A stretch of DNA of 64,000 nt from contig NZ_KE340297.1 in the NCBI RefSeq assembly GCF_000413315.1, positions 1,868,581 through 1,932,580 on the forward strand, read 5' to 3'. Numbering within the stretch: position 1 is the stretch's first letter; each line of letters opens with the position of its first letter. A program made the position numbers and the translations under genes. This DNA comes from Propionibacterium sp. oral taxon 192 str. F0372. GTDB lineage: Bacteria > Actinomycetota > Actinomycetes > Propionibacteriales > Propionibacteriaceae. Of this stretch, positions 17,594 to 25,028 are shown one piece after another. Under the pieces are notes generated by a model. The model was not told where the DNA came from. It did no database searches and saw nothing but the letters and a program-made list of their open reading frames with translations.

Positions 17594-18130
17594 TCACTGA
17601 GGCGGCTCTGGGTCCTCTTGTTGTCCCTCGGCCTTGTCCAGCTCGGCCAGTAGGTCGCGCAGTTGGTCGCGGATCTCGGAACGGATGAAGTCTCGAGTAG
17701 CCACCTCGCCCATCTGGGCGCGCAACGAGGCGATCTCGCGAGCCAGGAAATCGGTATCGGCCCGGGACTGGGCAGCGATGCGACGGTCCTCGTCGAAACT
17801 CAATCGGTCGCGGGCCTCCTGCCGGTTCTGGGCCAAAAGGATAAGCGGAGCGGAATAGGCCGCCTCGATCGACAACATGAAGGTGAGCAAGATGAACGAT
17901 GATGGATCATCGAACCGGATTTCCTCCGGAGCGACGAAATTCCAGATGATCCAGAAGGCGATGAACAGGGTCATCCAGATGAGGAAGGCGGGGGAACCCA
18001 TGTAGCGGGCGATCCACTCCGCGAAACGGCCGAAGGCCTCGGAGTCGATCCGCAGCCGCTTAGGCAAAACGAAACGCCGCCCACTGCCAGGAGTGGATAG
18101 GGACTCCTCTGGGGTGAGGTTCTCAGCCAT
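17594..18130 (-). CDS. DUF1003 membrane protein
   Basis: A 178-residue protein with two transmembrane helices (about residues 47-67 and 78-100). The DUF1003 hallmark APLILLAQNRQEARDRLSF is followed by a coiled-coil, charged C-terminus (residues ~105-170). It corresponds to the gene beside the MgtE-N protein in mycobacteria (Rv1231c/Rv1232c pair). Its start overlaps the 3' end of the MgtE-N/CBS gene by 8 bp, so the two should be translated together. A role in cation homeostasis is suggested only by this linkage. Confidence 0.87.
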   Translation of the reverse strand: MAENLTPEESLSTPGSGRRFVLPKRLRIDSEAFGRFAEWIARYMGSPAFLIWMTLFIAFWIIWNFVAPEEIRFDDPSSFILLTFMLSIEAAYSAPLILLAQNRQEARDRLSFDEDRRIAAQSRADTDFLAREIASLRAQMGEVATRDFIRSEIRDQLRDLLAELDKAEGQQEDPEPPQ

Positions 18131-19391
18131 CGCTCACCGCCGGGAATTGATCAGTGCCATCCATCTGCTCGCCGCGCCAGTCGGCGGGCAGCATATGGTC
18201 GAGCAGGTCGTCGACGGCCACCGCCCCCACCAACTGGTGCAGTTCGTTGACCACCGGGGCCACCACCAGGTTGTAGGTCGCGAAATAACGTGAGACCTGG
18301 GAGATGTGGGTGTCTGGGTGCAGGGGTTCCAAGTCGCTGTCGGTCATGTGGCCCACTTGCAGGGATGGAGGTTCGCGCAGTAACCGCTGCACGTGTACCG
18401 CCCCCAAATAGCGTCCCGACGGGGTGTCGTGTGGTGGACGGGTGATGAAGACCATGGAAGCGACTGCAGGGGTGAGCTCCTTCAACCTGACCTTGGCCAA
18501 GGCATCGGCGACGGTGTCGTCCGCGCCGAGGATCACCGGCTCGGGGGTCATCATGCCGCCGGCGGTCAATTCTTGGTACTGCAGCAGGTTGCGGACGTCC
18601 TCGGCCTCGTCGGGCTCCATCTTCGACAGCAGTTGTTCGGCCAGCTCGGTAGGCAGGTCGTTGATCAGGTCGGCGGCATCGTCGGGGTCCATCTCGTCGA
18701 GTACGTCGGCGGCGCGTTCCTGCTCTAGGGCCTGCAACAGGTCGACCTGTTCATCCTCGGGAAGTTCCTGGAAGGCGTCGGCCAGCAATTCGTCGTCCAG
18801 GGCATTGACGATCTCGACGCGCCGGTCGGGGGTCATCTCGTAGAGTTCGCGGGCCACGTCAGCAGGTTTCATGTCGGCCAGTTGGGCGAGCTTGGTGTCG
18901 GTCGACTGTTCCGATCCGAGCACCCGGCCCTGCACCTCACTCCATGGTGCGACGACCAGCGAACCTTTGCTGGTGATGCCGAAGCGACGACTGCGGGAGT
19001 GCTCGCGCAGCGCCACCTCGTGGAGTTCCCACTCACGGTTGCGTACCTCAATCATTGAGGCATCGACGATGCGTGCCTTCACCTCCCCGCGGATGATCTC
19101 TCGGTCGAACATGTCATCCATCACCAAGATCTCCGAGGAACGACGGTCGAATTTGCGGGTGTCGACCACCCCGATGATCGAGATCTGGGTGGCGTCGATG
19201 GAGTGTACCCGCATCATCGGTACGAAGATCCGGCGCCGGGCGAAGAGCTCGACCACCAAGCCGCGCACCCTGGGGCGTCTGGCCATCCTGGTCTGCACGA
19301 CCACATCACGCACCTTCCCGACCTGATCGCCGGATCGATCTAGTACGGGCATTCCCTGCAACCGGGAGATGAAGATGGCGGATTTGGTCAC
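18123..19391 (-). CDS. soluble PRC-barrel / MgtE-N / CBS protein
   Basis: A 422-residue protein with a PRC-barrel-like N-terminus (residues ~8-130: GMPVLDRSGDQVGKVRDVVV). The MgtE intracellular N domain follows (~190-290: acidic repeats such as LEQERAADVLDEMDPDDAAD), then tandem CBS domains (~295-410). The five-helix magnesium channel domain of true MgtE is absent, so it cannot transport alone. The mycobacterial homologue is Rv1232c. A Mg2+/nucleotide sensor acting with the overlapping DUF1003 membrane partner is a reasonable inference. Confidence 0.88.
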   Translation of the reverse strand: MTKSAIFISRLQGMPVLDRSGDQVGKVRDVVVQTRMARRPRVRGLVVELFARRRIFVPMMRVHSIDATQISIIGVVDTRKFDRRSSEILVMDDMFDREIIRGEVKARIVDASMIEVRNREWELHEVALREHSRSRRFGITSKGSLVVAPWSEVQGRVLGSEQSTDTKLAQLADMKPADVARELYEMTPDRRVEIVNALDDELLADAFQELPEDEQVDLLQALEQERAADVLDEMDPDDAADLINDLPTELAEQLLSKMEPDEAEDVRNLLQYQELTAGGMMTPEPVILGADDTVADALAKVRLKELTPAVASMVFITRPPHDTPSGRYLGAVHVQRLLREPPSLQVGHMTDSDLEPLHPDTHISQVSRYFATYNLVVAPVVNELHQLVGAVAVDDLLDHMLPADWRGEQMDGTDQFPAVSDG

Positions 19392-19545
19392 GGGTGAATG
19401 GTAACCCGTATATGTGTCCGCAACCGGCTCAGGCAGGGCATCCGAGAGTCGCGGGGAGGAGAACTACCTGGGTCATAGCGCAGGAAACGATTGAGGTGAT
19501 GTCGCAGAGCCGATGATGACCTAGTTGAGTTCCTAGACTGCTCGC

Positions 19546-20463
19546 ATGAGCGATCGCCGATTCCGCCCTCGACGCACGGTTCTGGCCACCCCTGGAAGCT
19601 CCGACAGATTCATCGCGAGATCCCGGGATCTTGAGATCGACTGCGTTTTTCTTGATCTGGAGGACGGGGTGGCCGAATCCGTCAAGGTTGAATCGCGGGC
19701 CAGGATTACCGAGGCTCTCAAGACCGGGGGCTGGAGGGCCGACACCGTGTGCGTGCGGGTCAATGGCTGGACCACCCCATGGACCAGCCAAGATATCTGG
19801 AGCGTGGTCACCGGGGCAGGCGGCCACCTAGATGCGATCATTCTGCCCAAGGTACGCATCCCGGGAGAGGTGATTGCAGCCGATCTGCTCATCCGACAGG
19901 CCGAGATTGCTGCTGGAGTTCCGGTCGGGCGCATCGGGCTGGAATTACAGATTGAGGACCCCATCGGGCTTACCAATGTGGATGCCATCGCTGCGGCCTC
20001 TCCGCGCACTGAGGCCTTGGTATACGGGCCTGGGGACTGGATGGCGACCAGCGGTATGCGCGAGTTGACGGTGGGGTCACGGGTTCCGGGGTATCCGGGC
20101 GATGCCTTCCATCATGTGTTGATCCGAATCCTGATGGCGGCCCGGGCCAACGGCTTGCAAGCGATCGATGGTCCCTTCGTGGCGATCCGTGACCTCGAGG
20201 GATTCGAGGAGGCAGCGACCAAGGTAGCGGCCCTTGGTTATGATGGAAAATGGGTTGTGCACCCTTCCCAAGCTGAGGCCGGGAACCGGATCTTCACCCC
20301 CGGAATCGAGGTGATTGCCCGGGCCCGGCGGGTCGTGGATGCCTACGAGACGGCCACATCGCAGGCTGGTGGAGCGATCGGTGCGATCGTTGTCGACGAC
20401 GAGATGGTTGACGAGGCAGGGGTGAAGGTAGCCCGGGCGGTTCTCGCGCGAGCCGGTGGCTGA
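19546..20463 (+). CDS. CitE-like HpcH/HpaI aldolase/lyase
   Basis: A 305-residue TIM-barrel enzyme of the citrate-lyase beta/malyl-CoA lyase superfamily. RRTVLATPGSSDRFI is the CoA/substrate N-terminal motif, and FLDLEDGVAESVK holds the metal-site Asp/Glu. LELQIEDPIGL holds a second metal ligand, and GKWVVHPSQ the CoA-binding C-terminus. No citrate lyase alpha or gamma genes are nearby, so a stand-alone CitE-like activity (malyl-, citramalyl- or related acyl-CoA lyase or thioesterase) is more likely than citrate lyase. The substrate is undetermined. Confidence 0.85.
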   Translation: MSDRRFRPRRTVLATPGSSDRFIARSRDLEIDCVFLDLEDGVAESVKVESRARITEALKTGGWRADTVCVRVNGWTTPWTSQDIWSVVTGAGGHLDAIILPKVRIPGEVIAADLLIRQAEIAAGVPVGRIGLELQIEDPIGLTNVDAIAAASPRTEALVYGPGDWMATSGMRELTVGSRVPGYPGDAFHHVLIRILMAARANGLQAIDGPFVAIRDLEGFEEAATKVAALGYDGKWVVHPSQAEAGNRIFTPGIEVIARARRVVDAYETATSQAGGAIGAIVVDDEMVDEAGVKVARAVLARAGG

Positions 20464-20499
20464 GGGCGCCAGGATAGGCTTGGTGCAGGAGGTCAACCC

Positions 20500-21363
20500 A
20501 TGTCAAGTCCACGCTCCGTGTCGATGTCGCGACAGGCAGCGATCAAACTGCAGCAGCCCGCGTCGGTGGCGCTGTACGATGACTATGCTGACGCCCAGCG
20601 TGCCGTCGATTATCTCGCCGGCCATCAATTCCCGGTGCAGCAGTTGGCGATCGTCGGTACCGACCTCAGATCCCTTGAACGGGTGACCGGTCAGCTGACC
20701 AGCGGCAAGGTGCTGGCAGCAGGTTTTTCCCGGGGGATCATGTGGGCGCTCATGTTCGCCGTGCTCATGTGGTTGCTGAGCGATAGCATGTCCTTTCTCA
20801 CCGCCTTCGCCTTCGGAGTGGCGAGCTTCGGATTGGCGAGTGCGGTGATGACCTGGATCTCTTACCGCAGCCGCGGGGGAAACCGCGATTTCACTTCGCG
20901 GACGACGATTATCGCCGGTCAATACGAGGTATTAGCTGAGTTGGATGTGGTGGACCGGGCCAGGAACCTGCTGTCCGGCGGGAAAGTCCATCCCACCGTC
21001 GAGGTGTTGGAGCAATCCAGCCCGGCTGAGACGGCGGCTCAACATGCCACGGCTTCGCAGCCGATTCCCGATCTGGCCACCCTCCCGCCGCCCTTCGGCC
21101 AACAGCCGGTGGATGCCGGGGAACTACCCGCAGACCAGACGCCAGCAGCGCCCGGATCGTCCTTTGACGGCCAGCCCACCATGCAACCGCCGACTGCATC
21201 ACAACCGCTGGGCCCCGAACAAGAGCCATCAGGCCCTGATGAGGAGCCACCAGCTGAGCCGACCGCCTTTCAGCAGCCCTGCGACAGCTACTGGGGCGCA
21301 TCCGATGAGCCCGGTATCGGGATACCACCGAAGGGTTTCAACCCCGACGATTCCCGTAACTGA
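20500..21363 (+). CDS. general-stress-protein-like membrane protein
   Basis: A 287-residue protein resembling the mycobacterial Rv1234 family (general stress protein 17M-like N-terminal domain). Residues ~22-55 hold ALYDDYADAQRAVDYLAGHQ and QLAIVGTDLRSLERVTG. Two adjacent hydrophobic helices follow (~75-92 and 97-118), then a short beta domain and a ~110-residue tail rich in Pro, Gln and Ala. An AGGAGG ribosome site at 20,487-20,492 supports ATG 20,500. The function is unknown; the order next to the MgtE-N protein fits mycobacteria. Confidence 0.82.
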   Translation: MSSPRSVSMSRQAAIKLQQPASVALYDDYADAQRAVDYLAGHQFPVQQLAIVGTDLRSLERVTGQLTSGKVLAAGFSRGIMWALMFAVLMWLLSDSMSFLTAFAFGVASFGLASAVMTWISYRSRGGNRDFTSRTTIIAGQYEVLAELDVVDRARNLLSGGKVHPTVEVLEQSSPAETAAQHATASQPIPDLATLPPPFGQQPVDAGELPADQTPAAPGSSFDGQPTMQPPTASQPLGPEQEPSGPDEEPPAEPTAFQQPCDSYWGASDEPGIGIPPKGFNPDDSRN

Positions 21364-21411
21364 AGCTGCGACGGATGACCGGAGCGGAACACTCGTCGGG
21401 AAACCGCTTTC

Positions 21412-22860
21412 TTAGCTGATCATCAACTCGTTCATCCAGGCCTCAATCGCATCTGGTTCTCTGGGTAGCTGGCTTGAGAGGATCTCGCAGCTGTCCTCGG
21501 TGATCAGGATATCGTCCTCAATACGCACTCCTATTCCCCGGAATTCCTCGGGCACCAGCAGGTCAGTGGCTTTGAAATAGAGACCGGGCTCCACCGTGAT
21601 GATCATGCCCGGGGCTAGTTCACCTTCCCGGTACACCTCGCGACGAGCTTGGGCACAGTCGTGGACATCGAGACCTAGGTGGTGGGAGGTCCCATGCACC
21701 ATCCACCGCCGGTGCTGTCCACCGGCGGGCGACAAGGATTCTTCGGCAGATACCGGCAACAGCCCCCATTCCTCAAGTTTGCGGGCGATCACCTTGATTG
21801 CTGCCTGGTGAACATCGGAGAACTTCGCACCGGGCCGGGCGGCATCCATCCCGGCACGCTGGGCTTCGAGAACCGCTTGGTAGATGGTGCGCTGGGCGGG
21901 GGTGAACCGGCCGTTGATCGGCAGGGTACGGGTGACGTCGGCGGTGAATAGCGAATCGAGTTCAACACCGGCATCCAGCAGCAGCAGGTCACCGTTACGC
22001 AGATCTCCGTCGTTGCGGATCCAGTGCAGGGTGTTCGCATGGTCGCCGGCGGCTGCGATGGTGTCATAGCCCACAGCATTGCCCCGATGCCGGGCATGCA
22101 GCCCGAAGATCCCCTCGACCCAGCGCTCACCGCGCCCCTTGGCCACGGCATTGGGTAGTTCGGCGACCACTGCCCGGAAGCCGGCGGCCGTGGCCTCACA
22201 AGCCTGGCGCATCTGGGCAATCTCGAAATCGTCCTTGATCAGGCGCAGCTCAGAGACCACCTGGGCGAGTTCTGCGTCGGCCTGCTCGGTGCTTCCACCA
22301 CGCCAAACGTCAATCTTTGTGGCGAGATCGGGATCTGGATCCCGCACCACGCGGGTGGGAATCTTCGTGTCGATTGCCTGGGACAGGGCCTGGATCGGAT
22401 CGGTACGCACCCCGCACAGGGCGGTCATCTCCTCCAGGGACTCTCGTTGCCCCACCCACATCTCCCCGTAACGGGAATCCGCGTAGAACTCTTCGTCGGT
22501 GCGGGGAACCCGGGGATGGAAGAACAGCATGGCCTCGTGGTGGTCACCGGTCGGCTCCATGACCAATACCGCGTCGGGCTCCCGGTCGGTACCCAACCCG
22601 GTGGCCCAGGTGAAGGCGGTATGTGGGCGAAACCGGTAGTCGCAGTCGTTGTTGCGCACCTTGAGCCCACCGGCGGGCAGCACGATCCGTTCCCCGGGGA
22701 AATGTTTGCTCAGTTTTTCCCGGTGCTGCGCTGCGGCGTGAGCTCCTGCGGTGGGTGCAGGGAGCTGGGGATCGTAGGGCGCCCAGTGCGATGTGATGAA
22801 GCTGCGGAATGCGTCGGAGAACTGTGTTTGCCGGTTGGACAGCGGACGCTGCTCACTCAT
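21412..22860 (-). CDS. pepP: Xaa-Pro aminopeptidase
   Basis: A 482-residue M24B metallopeptidase that releases N-terminal residues linked to proline. It has an AMP_N domain at residues ~20-160 and a pita-bread catalytic domain at ~200-470. Ligands are visible in LLLDAGVELDSLFTADVT (two Asp), HGTSHHLGLDVHD (His), ITVEPGLYF (Glu) and GVRIEDDILITED (Glu). ATG 22860 is chosen because AGGAGG stands 6 bases upstream; the frame starts 6 codons earlier. The gene is convergent with the stress-protein-like gene. Confidence 0.93.
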   Translation of the reverse strand: MSEQRPLSNRQTQFSDAFRSFITSHWAPYDPQLPAPTAGAHAAAQHREKLSKHFPGERIVLPAGGLKVRNNDCDYRFRPHTAFTWATGLGTDREPDAVLVMEPTGDHHEAMLFFHPRVPRTDEEFYADSRYGEMWVGQRESLEEMTALCGVRTDPIQALSQAIDTKIPTRVVRDPDPDLATKIDVWRGGSTEQADAELAQVVSELRLIKDDFEIAQMRQACEATAAGFRAVVAELPNAVAKGRGERWVEGIFGLHARHRGNAVGYDTIAAAGDHANTLHWIRNDGDLRNGDLLLLDAGVELDSLFTADVTRTLPINGRFTPAQRTIYQAVLEAQRAGMDAARPGAKFSDVHQAAIKVIARKLEEWGLLPVSAEESLSPAGGQHRRWMVHGTSHHLGLDVHDCAQARREVYREGELAPGMIITVEPGLYFKATDLLVPEEFRGIGVRIEDDILITEDSCEILSSQLPREPDAIEAWMNELMIS

Positions 22861-22975
22861 GGAAGGCCTCCTGACCATGTTCTTGCTCGCTGCCGATCAT
22901 AGGACGCCTGTCCGTAACTATTTTGATCAAGGTATGTCAGTTCACGAACCCGGCGGTGTTGATTGAGCATTCTGG

Positions 22976-24115
22976 TCAAGAACCCCTGTGCGCGCAGGCT
23001 CTTGGTGCGATGGCTTGCCGCACCGCCTCGGTTAGGTTCTGCGGCCCTTGCCGCAGGGCCTCGTCGAGGGGTTGCCCATCGGGGGTGATACAGAAGATCT
23101 CTACCCGGCCCGGCAATTCGGCGAGATCCAGGTCGACCCTTCCGCCGAAGATCATGACCGGAACCCCGGCCTGTTCGGCGTGAGAACACAACCGCGCTAT
23201 GGCCTTGCCGTGCGGGGTCTGGAAATCTACCGATCCCTCCGCGCCCAGCACCAGATCGGCCTTGGCGAGGTATCGGTCCAGGTCGACGAGATCTGCCACC
23301 AGCTCGAATCCGGGGCGCAACTCGGCGCCCAACATATGGTTCAGTGCCCAGCCGAGGCCTCCGGCGGCACCGGCACCCGGTATGTCGGCCGCAGCCCGAG
23401 CCTGCGGGCCGCACACCTCCAGCAGGTGGGCGAGGATTCCGTCCAGGATGGTGATCTGCTCTGGGCTGGCTCCCTTCTGGGGGCCGTAGATGGCGGCTGC
23501 CCCAGTTTGGCCGAGCAGCGGGTTGGTGACATCGCAAGCTACTTCAATGCGGATGGTCTGCAGCCGCGGATCCAGGCCTGTGAGATCGACGGCAGCCAAC
23601 CGGGCCAGGCCTGTTGGATTGGGTGGCAGTTCTGCCTCGTTCTGGTCCTGGAATCGGACCCCCAGCGCGGAGAGCATCCCAGCTCCGGCATCATTGGTAG
23701 AAGACCCACCGATGCCGATCACCAAGCGTTTCGCTCCCGCGTCGATTGCTGCGGTCATGAGTTCGCCCAGACCTCTGGTGTCGAAGCTCATGATGTCGCG
23801 TTCGGCTGCTGGAACCAGATCGAGCCCACTCGTTGCAGCCCCTTCGAGCACCGCGGTGGGCATTGGGCCGCTGTCCGCCAGGGCAAATCCCGCCATGTGG
23901 GGGAGGCCACGTTGATCGTGGACTTCCACTTCGACGATTCGAGCGCCGATCATGGCGGCCACTGTGTCCATGAATCCTTCGCCGCCATCGGCGATGGGCA
24001 ATTCCATAACGGTGGCCGAGGGTGCGACATGGCGGATTGCGGCAGCCATGGCGCTGGCTGCCTGTGGAGCAGTCATTGATCCCTTGAAGGAATCGGGGGC
24101 GCAGACGATATACAT
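22976..24115 (-). CDS. glxK: glycerate kinase
   Basis: A 379-residue class II glycerate kinase (GarK/GlxK family) phosphorylating D-glycerate with ATP. Diagnostic segments are the N-terminal APDSFKGSMTAPQAA, LPIADGGEGFMDT, and VIGIGGSSTNDAGAGMLSALG near residues 130-150, with GAEGSVDFQTPHGKA toward the C-terminus. The length is standard. There is no glyoxylate or tartrate cluster around it, so the metabolic source of glycerate is unclear. Confidence 0.93.
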   Translation of the reverse strand: MYIVCAPDSFKGSMTAPQAASAMAAAIRHVAPSATVMELPIADGGEGFMDTVAAMIGARIVEVEVHDQRGLPHMAGFALADSGPMPTAVLEGAATSGLDLVPAAERDIMSFDTRGLGELMTAAIDAGAKRLVIGIGGSSTNDAGAGMLSALGVRFQDQNEAELPPNPTGLARLAAVDLTGLDPRLQTIRIEVACDVTNPLLGQTGAAAIYGPQKGASPEQITILDGILAHLLEVCGPQARAAADIPGAGAAGGLGWALNHMLGAELRPGFELVADLVDLDRYLAKADLVLGAEGSVDFQTPHGKAIARLCSHAEQAGVPVMIFGGRVDLDLAELPGRVEIFCITPDGQPLDEALRQGPQNLTEAVRQAIAPRACAHRGS

Positions 24116-24185
24116 GTCAATAGATTACGTGGATGCCTGGATGATCACCGGTTCCGGAAAAATAATCAAGCAGGAGGACTCTCGC

Positions 24186-24520
24186 GTGCGGTGCTGGCTG
24201 CCGGGCTGCACATGTTCATCTTCTACTTGGAGACGATTACCTGGCAGTGACAGACCGCTCGGAAAGTTTTCGGGACAGGACCATTGAACAGGCTTGGGCT
24301 AGGGCTTTCTTCGTCTAAAACCAAGGTTTCTACAATCTATTCTTGATCTTGATGGCCATCATCGGTGCCATCGTTTTCTTGATCGGACAGGTGCAGGTTG
24401 GCGCAACGCTGATGCTTGCCGGGAGCGGTGCCATGGCTGCGACATCTTGCGCATGGCGGGATGATGCGCCAACATGCAGGGCTCAATGGTCGCAGTCCGG
24501 AGCACCGTAGTAGCCGCCTA
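24186..24520 (+). pseudogene. broken DUF1304 membrane protein gene
   Basis: One frame reads VLAAGLHMFIFYLETITWQ, a TGA, then QTARKVFG. A second frame, after a stop, reads NQGFYNLFLILMAIIGAIVF and continues LIGQVQVGATLMLAGSGAMA. These are successive conserved blocks of the ~120-residue DUF1304 family (H...LE..LW...RKVFG...NQGxYNxFLA). At least one nonsense change and one frameshift separate them, and the C-terminus is scrambled. AGGAGG at 24,172-24,177 marks the old ribosome site. Confidence 0.72.
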
Positions 24521-25028
24521 GGGCGCTGAGACCGGCCCAGGAGACCATGGCGGTTCCGTTGTTGTGACCCAACAGTTACCGGTGGGAGCACGAAAGCTGG
24601 TGAGACCTGCGCGGTCCCACACCACCTGTCGGCATCGGGGCCATCGGGGTGATATTCCAGGTGCGGGTCAGCGTCGAGACTCCATCTCCGTGCACCCACA
24701 CTTTGACCAGATCAGCGTCGCGTATCTGAACGTTGAGCCGATGATGGTTGTCGATCGGTGCCTTCACCCCGTGGAGGGCGATGACCGGGAGCATCGCCGG
24801 GCCCTGATCGCGATACGGGAGCGCATCGAGTCGGCCTGGGTAGGTCGCTCCGAGACGGTGCGCTCTTTTGCGGTATGAACGTGCGTTGCCCAGTTCCGTC
24901 CGGGGAGTGTTTTGGGCGATAATACCGGTGTCATGACCTTTCTCCCTGGGCTGTTGTGCGCTCTGGCATCGGGCCCGGAGATCGGCGTTGGCGGAACGAC
25001 GTGGTCCCGTGCGATTGAAAGGATGGCT
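24521..25028. other. non-coding or decayed stretch upstream of the PTS operon
   Basis: No intact gene is supported. The minus strand shows protein-like fragments in shifting frames (for example DADLVKVWVHGDGVSTLTRT near 24,650-24,720, and WAGLSALGGYYGAPDCDH ending near 24,489), which may be a second decayed gene. GATAAT at 24,918-24,923 is a candidate -10 for the PTS operon, implying a leader of roughly 100 nt. Confidence 0.45.

Noticed and set aside
23048-24079. Plus-strand frame of 343 codons
   Set aside because: Antisense shadow of glycerate kinase, which has clear motifs.
24191-24260. In-frame TGA in the DUF1304 frame as selenocysteine or readthrough
   Set aside because: A frameshift and further damage follow, so pseudogenisation is simpler.
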